Shown piece after piece: positions 1 through 13,600 of a stretch of 64,000 bases of DNA. Positions within the stretch are counted from its first letter, which is position 1. Each line of letters opens with the position of its first letter. Source of the stretch: Corythucha ciliata (Eukaryota; Arthropoda; Insecta; Hemiptera; Tingidae); contig CM075943.1 of the NCBI GenBank assembly GCA_038030265.1, forward strand, positions 30,814,001 to 30,878,000, read 5' to 3'. Position numbers and translations under genes: made by a program. Below the pieces are notes generated by a model. It was not told the DNA's origin, searched no databases, and saw nothing but the letters and a program-made list of their open reading frames with translations.

Positions 1-360
1 GTGCGCTTTTTCTATATTTTAGCCGTGAATGAGCGCTTTATTTATCTCGTTTTTAGCCGCAAAGTTGCCCCTGGAAACAGCGAATGTCCTATTTTTCCAT
101 TTTATAGCTATGATTGAGCGCTATTCCTTAATTTTATCCGCGAATTAGTGTTTTTTTCAATTTTATCAGCGAGTTCATATGGCTGAATTTTAGCCTCGAA
201 TGAGCTCATTTTTATGCGGAAGGGCCCACATTCTCTATTCTCACATTCTCTACCAACTAGCGCTTTTTCTCTATTTTAAGGGGTTTATCACTATTTTGAC
301 CGCAAAATAGGTATCAGCCCCTCGCGCCTTCACCGTTGCTTTACTGACTCCGAATCAAAA
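1..360. repeat. Dispersed quasi-tandem repeat, GCCGCGAATTAGCG type
   Basis: Degenerate units of about 35-45 bases, each with a T-rich run, TCAATTTTAGC, then CGCGAATTAGCG or close variants. No coding potential. The same repeat recurs at 1040-1540, 1796-2340, 8430-8705 (reverse strand) and 11040-11350. Confidence 0.7.
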
Positions 361-378
361 ACAAAAAACCCTAGCACC

Positions 379-562
379 CCGTCGTGCGTGAGCGAGAACC
401 GCGCGATTTCAGCGATTTTAGAGTTTTCAGCGGAAAACACTCGTTGTGTTGTAATATTTGTGCCATATCGATGAAAATCGCACACCCGCTGCAAACACTG
501 AACCCACTCTGAACGTTAAAATCGTGCGGATCCCGCCCCACGTAGGACACGGGGTAAAACAT
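379..562. repeat. Dispersed repeat, copy 1 (related to 12989-13245)
   Basis: It shares a GCGTGAG start and the end CACGTAGGACACGGGGTAA with the segment at 12989-13245. It lacks an internal stretch present in that copy. No terminal inverted repeats were recognised. Confidence 0.6.
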
Positions 563-1039
563 TTAGGGGCCACAAAAAAAAAAAAAAAATTGTATCCAAG
601 GTTCGATCAATACGTTGGTCGCCTACCAATAGAAGATGAAGATGATCTTCCCATATTCATATTGAAAAAAAAAAAAAAAATCAGAAGGATCCGGGGCCCC
701 CATTGACGTGGGGCCCCGGGCCCCCGCCTAAAGACGGCACTGTCTATGGGGGTGCCCAATGCCCATCAGCCATCACCCCCAACCCCCAAGGCTGATAACG
801 CACCCCATCCTCACCACTATAACTCAAACTGATCGGAAAATCAATTTGACACAAACTCGCCGTGAACCCCCAACAACAACCCAATACATTTACGAAATTT
901 GGGGTTCGAAAGAGCAGAATAACACCGCGAAATTGGTTATTTGAATAAGCCTTTCTCTTCTCCAAAACTGCTCTCCTTTCTCACGCGGTTCCTCGGATAT
1001 CGCTCTTTCATCACTCCGTTTTCTGCTACTAACTATCCG

Positions 1040-2340
1040 AGATTAATACATATATCTCAAATCATGAAAAAATCGCTTAGCCACGAATTAACACTTTTTC
1101 TCTATATTATCTGCGAGTTAGCGACTTTTCCCCAATTTAGCCACGATTCACTAACAGCGATCCTCAGTTTCAGCAGCTGCCGCAGATCGGCGTTTTTTCT
1201 CAATCTTAGCCGCGAATTAACGAATTTCCCAAATTAAGCAGTGAAATTGATTTTTAAACATTTCAGTCGCCAAATCTCGTTTTTTAATTTCATGAATTAG
1301 CGATTTTTTCATGAATTAGTGCTTTTTCCCAATTTTTCGCTGAATTTGCCTTCAGAAGCCATAAACCGTCATTTTTTCAATTTTTGACGCGAATCAGCAA
1401 TTTCGCGAAATTTAATTCTCTCTAATAAGCACTTTTTCTAAATTTTATCCGCGAGTTAGCGATTTTTCTCAATTTTTGCTGCATGTGTTTCTCAGTTTTA
1501 TTCGCTGAATAGCGCTTTTCTCTTAATAAGAGCCGCGAATGAGGAAGTACCTAACATAAAAAATAAAAATCGCTGGAGACATTTTTTTTCTGAAGAAAAT
1601 GACTAAATCGAAGCGAAGGCTGTTATTGCGTCATCAGTCGTTCTAGCCTATTTCAAATGGGTCCCGCAACCCAATAGTTTTAAAAACTAATAAAAAAATG
1701 TAGGGCCTGATTTTATTTGAACGGATCGTGTTATCATGAGTTTTGGTAACCAAGCTATCAAGATGGCATGATTTTGGAAAATGTGTTACTTCCTCATTAA
1801 CGCATTTATCAATTTTAGCCGCGAACGCGAACTAGTGATTTATCTCAATTTTTATTCGAGAATTATTTTTTCTGTATTTTTACCCACGAATTAGCGATAT
1901 TTTCAATGTTGTCGTGTGTTAGCTGTTATTTCCAATTACGAAGTAAATTCCACGAAGTAAATTAATGTTTTCTCAGTTTTAGCAGGAAATTAGAGAATTT
2001 TTCACTTCTATCTGCGAATTTATTAGAGCTTTTTATCTTGTTTAGCCGCGAATAGCGAATTCCCTACGTTTTTTCGATTTCAGTGTCAAATTGACAGTTC
2101 TTTCACTTTTAGCCATGAATTAGCTCTTTTTTTTATCTTAGCCGAATTTGCCTTCAGAAACCGCGAATTTCCATCACAGACGTACCTATCACTTTTACTT
2201 ATTTTTAGCCCTGAATTTTTGCTATTTCTCAATTTTGACCGCGTATTACCGTTTTTATCTTTATTTTTCGTGATTTTGCAATTGTTTTCACTTTTAGCAA
2301 TGATTTAGCACTTTTTCTCCATTTTGGCCGCAGACTAGCC
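1040..2340. repeat. Dispersed GCCGCGAATTAGCG repeat block
   Basis: Same unit as at 1-360, running for 1.3 kb and interrupted by a clean MITE insertion at 1541-1795. No coding potential. Confidence 0.65.
1541..1795. mobile_element. MITE with GAGGAAGTA termini, short copy
   Basis: Terminal inverted repeats GAGGAAGTA/TACTTCCTC flanked by AT on both sides. It is inserted in the GCGAATTAACGC repeat, whose halves are recognisable at the borders. It matches the longer copy at 59584-60071 in reverse orientation, but lacks about 240 internal bases. Confidence 0.8.
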
Positions 2341-3600
2341 TGAAGAGCGGCTTACTAACGTTTTTTGTCAATTTCATGGCGTTCACATACACTGCGAACA
2401 CAAAAACACATACAAAAGCGAATTACAACATTTACTCAGTTTCGGGAACGAATAATACGCTTTACAGCGAACAGCGCCCGGGGCTGCCCACCCTTCCCGC
2501 CCCTGATTCGGAACGCTGCTAGATCACCTCGAGAATATTGGGGTTTCTTCGGATGCTTCGATGAAAATTCTAGGACCGCCTATTTCTATTTGTTTGACCA
2601 ATAGGCGTACATAAATGAGGCTTCATATCACATTGGTAGTGTGCTCGGGAATGATTGGATCGAGAGCCTGATGGTTTCTCTGAATTCCTCGATGAAAAAT
2701 CTGAACTAAACCACTCTTTCTTGTGTATCCTATGTACAAATATAATTGTAAGACACGTACACAATTATTGTTGTTGTACTTGCTCGGTACCATTATTTAT
2801 TTGACGGATTCTTTTAACGGGCTGGAGAACATTTCGACGGATTTTGAGTCGACGGGAGAAAAAAAAAAGTCATTTGGCAACGCTGGAAGGGGGTTCAAGT
2901 TTTTGGGCGCTTCTTGAGTTCACGGTAGAATGCCATAAAGGGCGTGGACACAGTATCCAGTGAGGGTGGCTGACAATCAATGCTAATTTGAGAGACTGGC
3001 GATTGGAAAGTGACACAGCCACACTAATTCAGTTTACTTCGTCATTTCTTCTAAAATCCAATTGAGCTCCTCACGAAAACACGTCCGTTCACTGTCAGTA
3101 GAGTCACACGCAAAGACTAGAACGCTAGATGAACTGACAAATGATTTTCTCTATTGACAAAACGCTCGTATTGTAATTAATATATTTTCACTGTACTTGA
3201 AGAAATCATACACATTAATATCACCCAATGCAATCACATAAAATACGATATTTTGTTTAAATGTGCATAATACCCTTACTCATCATTTCAGAATTGGGTA
3301 CCAGACGTCATTTTAACGGGCATGGTCACGATCGAGGATCGACTTTCTTACGAACTAGGGTTTTTTTTTTTTAATAATATACACGCGAAAAAAATTCGGT
3401 TTTACACATAGGAAAACAAAACATTTGTTTTTCAGCAAATTACATAAATACAATACGCTTTCTTCATTCCAAAAAATGTACGAATTAAAATTAAAGTACA
3501 AATTATCAACTCTTTAGGTATACGCTAACAGGCACAATGTAAAACGTGTTGACGCATTTTTTATACATCTGGATGACATTGACGGAAGAAGGTATCATGG
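2341..3600. other. Downstream of Fur2; nothing recognised
   Basis: About 1.3 kb with only short unrelated open frames. No motif, inverted repeat or RNA gene was recognised. Confidence 0.4.
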
Positions 3601-3609
3601 TTCGGGTGA

Positions 3610-3615
3610 TTTATT
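3610..3615 (-). terminator. Candidate Fur2 polyadenylation signal
   Basis: TTTATT on the plus strand (AATAAA on the coding strand) is the first canonical signal found below the stop codon. It implies a 3' untranslated region of about 800 bases. No transcript evidence is available here. Confidence 0.3.
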
Positions 3616-4414
3616 ATTCACGCGGTGAAAATTAGCAGAGGGAAACATTTCCTGAGTGAAATTCGTTTACATTTCATAGAAGAAGAAAAGAAGAGAGAAA
3701 GAAAGGTAATGGTTGAGTAAGAAATTGGGTGGTTTGAGCTCGAGAAAAAGCGAATATTTACAAGACAACCACGAAAAAAGACCTCGAGAATAAGAACGTT
3801 ATAAAACATATTATTAAATAAAAATAAGAAAAGTTGGGGCAAAACTCTACAAATGTACAGTAATTTAAAAATAATTTTAAGTAGATATTCCTAGAAATAG
3901 AAAAAACTAGCAGAAATTTAAGAAAAATACATAAAAATCAACTGAAATTAGTTAATTTCTATTCTCTCCAGAAATCGATAGGTTAATTTGTAAGCCATTG
4001 CCAGCCTTCAAGCCAAAAGTTGGAAAGTAATAAGTTTAGTCGAAAGTCATGGAAGTAAACACGATCATGCTCCTGCCTCGCTATCACAGAACAGACTAAC
4101 TATAAAAGATAAAGGAACAATCGAGCAGGGGAACAAATCTGATGGCGTTTTGGAGAAAAGTGAAAGAGGGCAAGAAAAATATTTTAAAAGTAGGCATGTG
4201 GGTGTGTGATAGCTCATTTTTAGTCTCACATCAATATTTCATTTTTTTTTTTTTTTTGTTCTTCAAGTCTAAAACTCACGATAGGCACTTGTCATATGTG
4301 TACAAAAATTATTGGTACATATCTTTCAAGAAGATGGGAGACATGAAGGCGTCGAGAGAGGTACATGGTGTGAAACGGTATGGGAGTTCACCAACTGCGT
4401 AGCATCCACTTTTA

Positions 4415-4606
4415 CTACGTTTTAGCCGTCGTTAACAGAACTTGCTCGTCATCGTCATCGTCGTCGTCATTAAATTGGAAATCCTCGGATACGACTCTTG
4501 ACAAGGTTATTTTACTCTGTTTTGGAACGACGAACGACGAAAATTTCATGTCGTGAATTGGAACTTTGGTATATCCTCTACGGCTGTCGCTACTTCTCGA
4601 TCTCAC
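4415..4606 (-). CDS. Fur2: Fur2 exon 22: cytoplasmic tail and stop
   Basis: Residues 1081-1143 and TAG. The exon starts with GTG, coding Val directly after the acceptor ttcactttacgtag; it is not a start codon. It holds a tyrosine-type motif YTKV (1092-1095), seven aspartates (1127-1133) from a GAC/GAT microsatellite, and DEQVLL (1133-1138), an acidic dileucine-type motif. Both motif classes direct trans-Golgi and endosome cycling of convertases. Confidence 0.92.
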   Translation of the reverse strand: MRSRSSDSRRGYTKVPIHDMKFSSFVVPKQSKITLSRVVSEDFQFNDDDDDDDEQVLLTTAKT

Positions 4607-7600
4607 CTACGTAAAGTGAAAGTTCCAACGAACCAAATTTATTTGAGTTTCACATGTAGTTTTAAACGATATTTTATACCTGTAGAACAGAGAATATAAT
4701 TCCGAAAAGTAAAACTACAGAAGCGCACGAAGCAACGGCCAGTGTGGTAAGGCTGGCGAATCCAGGGACAACAATGACCGTGGGTTGTGACATGGAAGCT
4801 TCGGCCAAGAGCTCATCTTCGTGAGCACGAGCGGCCTGTTCCGAGGAAATACGCCTCTTTCCAGCCGGTAAATGGCATTTTCCTGAAAAAAGATGGGAAA
4901 ACAAATTAAGGATCAACCTATACGAGCGCAGATACTTGAGAATCCCCTAAAGATTGGCGATATGAGCAAAATTCATGTTCAAAGAAGGGGCTTAAGATTT
5001 GATGTAGTTTGAAAAGCTACACGACATAGGAAACTCTAGCCCTAAAGGCAGTTTCTGTACAAGAACACTAAGCACCAGTACCTAGTTACTCAATGCTTTT
5101 AATTGTTTAAAAATGTTTCCACCGTTCGGACGAAGTGTGATGAATTCTAGGAAAAATCAAATTCGGGACAAATAAGCAAATGTCCTGAGCTGCAACCGTT
5201 GGTATTGAGGAGTGTTTTTTAAAAATGGTTCATTCAGTGAACAAAATTTTGAATTTTTGGGCCAAATAATTATCCATTACCACTAGAAGAGGCAATAATC
5301 TTTGAATCCAAGGAGGCTCATCAAAAGAAAATGAGAAATTGATTATAGGGGGAAGAATGAAAGTAACGAGAAAACTGCCAAATATAGTAATATTGATGAA
5401 GTTGAGGACGTAAAAAACAAGAAAACAGCTTCTAAACATGTATCCGACGACCATTTTTACCTGTTATGGGATCACATAAGCAGCAATGGTGACGATTCGT
5501 TGCATTACATGGAACGCAGGGCATACATAATTTAGTCGCGGCGTCCATATAGCGCCCAGAAGCGCAGACGGTGCAGGCATAAGGTCCTTCGTCTATCAAA
5601 TAGAGAAGATTAGTACTTGAAATTGCCGGGTTTCCCTTATGTAACTCAATAAACACCCGTGCAGCTCGAGCAAAAATGGTGACATTTCGAACAACCGGCA
5701 ACTGTTGAAAACGTATCCACAGGGCAGGTTTCGGAGCATGACCCGTCAGGAAGAAGTTTAAAACCATCGAAACACGACAAGCACTGACCCGACTGATCAC
5801 CCAGGCAGTCTAGACACTGCGAGGCGCAGCGTTTGCACCAGCCGGCATCGCTGAAATACCTGCGTCACAAATGTATCGTTAATTCCTGTGTAAGCCATGT
5901 TGTGACTCAAGCAACTCACCCCGGTCCGCAAGATACAACGCATGTATTGTTCATAACGCTCAGTGACATTGGGCATTTCGTGCAATTGTTCAAGTCTACA
6001 CAAGGCTCGCAACCGTTATTGGTTTCATACTCGCCTTGAAGAAATCATCGCGTAAACTTACTATACTCCCAGAAAACAAAACCAAAACGTACCTGGTTTG
6101 CACCCGGCTGACGTATCGGCCAAGCAATTACCAGTAGGTCCTTGAACGTAGCCCATGCTACACTCTTCGCACATTTTACTTCCCTCTCGACCACCCGAGC
6201 ATCGCACGCAATGCTCTACGGGACAGTATTCCGTCGAGCAGTGACCCGATGCAGAGGCTGCTTCACCGTTCGGACAACTCACGCAGCCATTTTCGTCGCC
6301 TGATAGGCATGTTTCACAGCTTCGATGACACTTACCGCACCTGATGGTGAATAAAAACAAGTGAGAGTTCAGTGACCACTGACATAGCGGAAAAAGGGGC
6401 GGCTTCAACGCAAAAACCTCGTAAAATTGAGTGGCTTCTCGTTGATTACGTTAACTAATACAGTTCTTACGCACAGTAACGTACGTAAGATCTTAAGGTC
6501 GTTTACACCAAAGTGTCCCGCAACACTTCTTGTTTGAAATTAATAGCGATTTCCATTCAACACACTACACAAGTGTAGTGCAGCGTCCTCTCCATAAACA
6601 TATGTTTCAATTCAGAGAGGACGGGTGGGCAAACTTACACCACACGAGTGTATTGCATTGAATGGAAAACGCCATTAGTGTCATGTGTCAGACACTTTCC
6701 TTGGTGTAAATACAAACTTCCAGAAATAAATTTTCATCAGAGTTTATACAGTCAATAAATTTATGTCTAGCACTTTACATAATGTCGAGACATAAGTGTC
6801 GCGGGACACTTCAGTGTAAACGCACCTTTATATCTTCCCAAAAATTATTTTTATATTTGGAAAATGAAGTAGGTAGGTATACCATATCAACAATATCTCA
6901 TGCTGAGGAGAAAAACACGAGGATGGTATATACTACGGTTACCAGGTAATGTCAACAATCGCACAATTCCTTGGACACTTACATCATTATCTGGTGTAGT
7001 CCAAGTTTTCTCGATCATGATTGGTGGATTCACAGATGCCACATATGACTTGATTGGCCGGCGGGGGCGGGATTTCTATAGCAACGTTGCCATTCTAAGA
7101 CCACGCCCGATCCCGAATAGGATCAATTCCATCCCATTTTCATCCATTGATTGTTAAGTAGTTCCTCCTGGTTCGATACACGAATTATAGTGTGGAGCAG
7201 AGCAGGCCGGGCCACTGCCGTGGAGTCCGCTTATGGAACTTAATCAATGCGAATCTAATGGAAGTTACGCAGTGAGTGGAATGCACTAACATGCCACCCA
7301 AGTATGGGTTTCTTAGCTCGTGTGCCTTGGAGCATTTGTTTAAACATCAAAAATAGTGCCCACAGTCGGTGAGTGGATCGATATTTCAGTTTACGGAAAA
7401 AATCGTTTACTTTATCACTAGATCCGTTCTAGGGGACTAATGCGAACTGCACGAATCACTCGAAAACTTTTCTATTATTTACAGTGTCTCCATTTTTTCC
7501 CATTTGCACAATTGGGCAGTTCATTTCCACCCGTCCTCTCCTCATTGGAGAAGAGGGTGGAAATTGATTGCCCCGTTGGAGTTCCTCACGTTGCGAGAGG

Positions 7601-10600
7601 TAAATTCAAAGCGCCAAGAAAAGAAAATCTTCCAGGCAAAGCGACCCAACCTTGCGAATAAGAGAATTGAGGAGCAACCAGAACTAGGTGGTTGTAACAG
7701 AAAAGTGAAACACGCGTGAGACGAGAGGAGATTAACATTAACAGCTAAAAATTTACGCAGGCTGTGAAATTCACTCACCTCGTCTCTCTAGTGTTTCACT
7801 TTTGACTTTTTTATTACACCCCCGTCCCCCTGGGCAGTAACGCGTTACTTACACGTTGCTCCGTTACTAATGGCGTTAATATTTTCGAGAACGGATCAAC
7901 AATTTCGTTACGTTAAACAAAAAAGATGAATACCTTAGGCAACGGAGCCGGAGCATAAGTCCTTGCACAGTTGTACGTAAACCCCCGTATATACTTGCGT
8001 GAACCAAGAGCCTCTAAACGTCGACCGCTCGACTAAGGCTCCGTTTCCTTTTAAGTTGTCAGTGCATATCCAAAGAATGAGACGGCTTGTTCCTTTGTTG
8101 TGTTTGGCACGTCTCGATGGCGATTGCTTGCTTCACAACCCAGCGGGCCTGGGTTCGAACCCCGTTATTGCCCATTTCAGTCAGTATAAAACGGCGACGA
8201 GCTGTGACATGGCGTACTCGGCTGCGTGCGGGGGTTCTCGCCGGTGTTCGTAAGAAAAACCGCGTACCGAACTAAACATCCGCGCGCAAAGTGCGAAGTG
8301 CACATCGGGCGCTCGGCATACCTGCGTACGAGTCTTAAGGTTACAATACTGCAGGCGTGGGCGCAGTGCGAGCCCTCCCAAATGGTACAGGGCACTTTCG
8401 GCTAAAGCTATCATTCACACCTAGAATCGAGAAAATGTCAATTCATTGTTTTTTTAGGCAATTTCGTGTCTGAAATTGAAAAAAAAAACGTAATATAATT
8501 CATAGATAAATGGTCAAAAATTGCTAATTTCCAGCTAAAATTGATGCAAAACGCTAACTCGCGGATAAACTTGAGTAAACGATCTAATTCAAGGCTGAAA
8601 TTCAGAAAAAAACGCTCATTCGTGATCAAAAATGGAGAAAATTCGCTAATTCACGGCTAAAATCGAGAAAAACGCTCGCAAGTCTAATTGCTGCTAAAAT
8701 GTAGGAAAAGGGTGATTCCACTAAAAGTGGCGAAATCAGGGCTAGCAAGTCTCGATACATTTTTGGCTACATTGTCGAAGTTTTCCTATCCGAACATGTA
8801 TTTCCATCACGGACGAACAAAATCTACGCTCCAGCAGAAAAGTTTCTTTATCCGTGTGGAGGGGGGGGGGCATCACGGCAATTATTAATAGTCAGCGGTC
8901 CATGGGAATGACAAAACCATGAGGGTAGTAATCTCTTCTCCCTCAGCACTTCTTCTTTTGATTTTGTTTCTTTGGTGCCATGATTGTATTGATATGAATG
9001 ATCTGTAAGAAAATATGGAATTGTAATGCAATTTTTCGTAGCTGCGTTGAGCTCCGCTACGTCAGTCAGCATCATCCACGCTTATATAAGGACAATAAAA
9101 CGAAAAGGTAGTTTGCTCACCAAATATCAAGGGAAGAAAATGTCCTTCCCCTAGTCAGCAGTCATTCCCCTGGCATGCCCACTAATCTGTTAATCCAGGG
9201 GAATGACGCACAGGGGAATGACAAAACTTAGTTTTTCCAATTTTTACCCCATCAAAGTAACTTCTTAATGTGTAAAAGAAATATTTCTGGAGGCTCACCG
9301 GCTAACCCAACCAATTTTAGAAGAAAAAAATAATCAAATCCTTCAAACTGGCCAGTTATGGGTAACAGGGGAATGACAGACAATAAAAATACTCACCAAG
9401 AACTTGAGCGATGGTCGTCTAGCACCGACGACACAATGCACATTGAGCTTAAAGCGGGGTTGAGCTGAACCTTGGAGTAACAGGCCTGCCATCCTCCGTG
9501 TTCAAAACGCACATGACAGTAATAGTTATCCTTCTACTGGGCCAGCAAGATTTCACAGGGGAATGATCCTAAACCTATGGGACACGATACTTTTGACTCA
9601 CAATCAGGAGCATGTGCACCTAAAATCATGAGGATAAAGCTGTCTCTTCTGGACCACTTTTTGAAGTTTTCCAGAGTCTCAAACTGAAAGACTTTTGTTC
9701 CTTGAGGCGCACGTGTACGAGAGAATGGACAGACCAGGGGAATGACATTTGGGCCATTTCGTAATTTTTTACGTTATTGCAGGTCCTCTATTTCAGAAGA
9801 CAAAATTAGGATGGTCTCGGGCATGGCGGTGCCATTCGATTCCCCCCCCCCCCGCTGCAATACTAAACATAGTTTCCAGGAAAGACGGAAAAGACATGAT
9901 TTCGCCACTTTTAGTGGAATTACCCAAAACGCTTATTTGCGGACAAAATTCTCCTAAAGGTCAGTTTACACTGAAGTGTCCCGCGAGTGTCAGGTCAGAC
10001 ATTGACTGTACGAATTCTGATAAACATTTCTGGAAGTTTCTTAATCTTATTAAATTGGTACGTATTCAATTTTCGGCTAGTTGTTTACAATATTATAAAC
10101 ATCTTTCTGAATTCCCTGGCCGGGAAAGCCGAGGAATGAGTTTTTCATGTTTAATTAGTGTCTATGCGTTAATTTATGCACACCATTGATTTTTCTTATC
10201 GATTACCTCATTGGCGATAGTTATAGCGTAATTAATCATTTCTTAGACTGGTTATTTGAATTTCCCGCTTGGGAGACACCAGTAATTTTTACGAAACTCC
10301 CGGGGCAGGGAATTGGTGTAAGCCGTAATGAGTGTTTCCACGTTAATTAGTGCGTAAGCGTCAATTTATGCACAAGTCGGAATTTTCTATTTTCTTGGAA
10401 AAACTCTGGATCTCTTCCTCGGTGCAATCTTCCCATTCGCTGAGGTTGCAACTTTGCTGTGGTTGGGTGTTGTTTGTGGATTTGGAGTTTGTTCTGACAA
10501 CAGCCAACAGGCGAGGCGGTTGCTAACCCAGCCTTGCCCCCACATGTCACACGGCGATTTCCGCCTTCCCCCAAGAAGGCTGCTGGTTTATGAGAATTAT

Positions 10601-13600
10601 CGGCCCACAAACCAGGGGCGAATGGGCCACCCTACAGTCGGTTTTACGTTAGCCTCCCCAACCCTCTGTGATAAGCGGTTTGTACGATCGCAAATGAGCG
10701 TTTCAGGGCGTCAAACCCGTAGATGTGTGTAGCTAACCTGGGCAGCCTTATCGCGAATTGGCCAATGACGGGATCAGTCCGCGGACCTACACTTAACCGG
10801 ACCCGCGAGCAATATCTATCTCTACGAGGCCCTTCGTCATCTTTTCCATGTCCAAATAACCGAAAATTCGAGTGTTTAATTGGTTCTTCCCAGAAAAAAC
10901 CAAATTTTGCGGGTTTGGCTTTTCTAAAAACTAATTTCGCTTTTGCGCTTCCAAAATTCAGGCTCTTTCAAACACAATTTGGCTCTCCAAAAAAAAAAAA
11001 AAAAAATGTTCCGCGGATTTGGCACTTATTTCCCTAAACCAAACTTCTGAATGATCGCTTTTTCTCAATTTTATCCGTGAGTTAGCGCTTTTCTTCAATT
11101 TTAGCCGCGAATTTGCCCGAAAAACTTCACATGAGCGTTTTCCCTCAAATTTGGCCAGGAAGTTGTATTGTCAACCACGAGTTATCCCATTTCCTCAATT
11201 TCGCAATTTTAGCCTAGAATATCAGGGTTTATCAAAGTTTTGGCCGCTTAATTGCCCTTAGAACAGCAAATTCTTGTGTCTTCTCATTAGCCTCCTAAAG
11301 GACGTACAGAAACTGGGAAATAGCGGTTTTTCTCAATTTCAGGCGTAGACTTGCCCATAAGCGTACTCACAGAAAAGAACTGCGCACATGGGCCTCGATA
11401 CCTTGCTGGAGCCAAGAAAAATCGTCCAAAACCAAAGACAAGACTCTCACGCCTAATGAAGGCGTTTTTGGCTGGGGCTGGTAAAATGGGGCAGGAAAAT
11501 CGCTTATAAGTAGATATGATGGTGGGTAAGGCAAAAATGGTCAAACATTCAAAATTGAATCGCGAACCGCATATTGAAAAGAAGCCGAAAATTACAATTT
11601 CCGGAATATTCAGCCAGTAAATTTACAATTTCGCGGGTATTAGCACCCAAATGTTACAATTTTGCGGCTGACATCAGACTTTACGTGCTGTCATGGACGG
11701 CTGGACCGGGTTCCACAACCACTAAGAAGTCCAGAAACTTGCGATTTCGCGAAAATAAAGATAAGCAAATTGCAATTTCACGTACGAAAAGCCTGAATTT
11801 GCAATTACCCGAATATTCCGCCAAGAAACTTTTGACTCCTCTTAAATTTTAGACCCAAACTTGCACACTCACAAATACTTAGCTCTGAATGTTACAATTA
11901 CACGGCTATTCGTCAATTCCGGCCTACACAGGGTCCGCGCCTACCTACTTAAAAAGGAGGCTCCGAAAATTGCTATTTCGCGGAAAATATTGTCCAGAAA
12001 CTTGCAATTTCGCGAATACTTATATGTAATTCGTTCCAAAACTCAAATTTCGCGAAATTAAATGACATAAAATTTCATTTTCGAGGTAGAAAAGACCTGA
12101 AACCCCAATCTTCCAATCATTTGCCTGTGGAACAGTTTCGTGGCTACATTGATAGACTTCCTAGTGAGGGTTAAGATGCGACGGCATTATTTTGCAATCT
12201 AGCAGTATTATAAGCGCGTTGAAATTGTCGATTATGGAGTGAAATGTTTAGTTTTTGGGTTAAAATTCAAATCTTTGTGGCTGAAAAAAATATTCTGTGG
12301 CGAAATTTGCAGAATTTTAGAGGCAAATTCTGTCAATTATTCGAAGCAAAATTTCAACTTTTTGAGACCAATCTATTTCCAAAATTTGCGCAGCCAAACG
12401 TTCAGTTGCTGAATCGAATATTTCCCGTCCGAACGAAGTCTGAGCGATGAATGAGCCAGAACTTATGAAAATGAGAAAACCGAAAGATGTATTTTATAGA
12501 GTTTCTTATAGAGTTTTCTATTCGCATAAAATTCAGCTCTGGAGTCGAGCACTTCCACCCGTCTTCTCGGAATTGTATCATTATGGTAACGGAGAAGACG
12601 GGTGGAAATACTTGTCTACTTGTCCAGAGCGGAATTTTATAAAAATGGAAAATGCCATATTATGTTTCTCCAAAATTCTTCTCCTCTCCTCCGTTCTCCC
12701 TGTTCCAACTGTCGTCAATTTCACTTACTGTAAAACTTACGTACTAAAATAAAGAAAATCCCCTTCAGAATCAATTTATTTACGCCGCGTGAATGAGATA
12801 TTTTGCTCATTGTAGCTGGAGTGCGAATTACGCGAATCAAGACAATTATTTGATGCAGTCAACCGTCCGCGACATTACCTACACCTAAAAAAAAGGCTGT
12901 TTTAGTGCGCCTGCATCGGGGTTATCACACTAATAATGGCGCGTCTAATGCCCGCTGACTAGACTAAGACTAACGCTAGACTAAGGCCCCGTACTGCGTG
13001 AGTGGGAATCACTGCGATTTCACCGACTATTGGGATGCGGGTGATTTAAGCTTGCTGATCGTTTACAGCGAGTAACGCCCGTAGAGTCCTACCATTGCGT
13101 TTTTGTAGTGTGTGGGACCACGTAATATCATTTTACCTGAGAAACTAAAACAAGAACATATGAAAATTGCCCGACTCTTTACAAACGCAAAACCCGCTCT
13201 AAATGCTAAAATCACGCGGGTCCCAGCTCACGTAGGACACGGGGTAAGGCAACTCTATACAACCGAGTGAACGCATCGTCCATCTTGGGTAGATAAAATT
13301 CCAAGTGGATGACGGTGGAAATACTGTGGAGAAGCCCAAGAGGCCTTTGAAGCGAGGCGAAATTATCCCCCAGCAGTGCGGGCCTATCAATTCCCAAAAA
13401 TGGCCGTGCGTTCGCCTGATTTACAAGTTCTCTACTCTAGACAAATGCCACAATATTGATTCTAAAACTAATGTAAGACAACAAGGCGAGAAATGCCCCC
13501 GAATTACTTTTATCACTCACCTATAGTCGTCTGTTTCGTAGGTGTGTTTGGGGCACGATGCGACACAAGTGCCATTAAATAAAATCAAATGGTGATCGCA

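Noticed and set aside
458..706. 82-residue ORF with poly-Lys stretches
   Set aside because: Its lysines come from A runs and it overlaps a dispersed repeat.
4604..4606. GTG as a start codon for a separate 63-residue protein
   Set aside because: It directly follows a splice acceptor and codes Val1081 of Fur2.
8131..8172. Functional tRNA gene
   Set aside because: Only the B box is convincing; the stems do not pair.
9749..10189. 146-residue plus-strand ORF
   Set aside because: It crosses the border of the 8710-9925 element and a MITE fragment. It has no recognisable domain and uneven composition.
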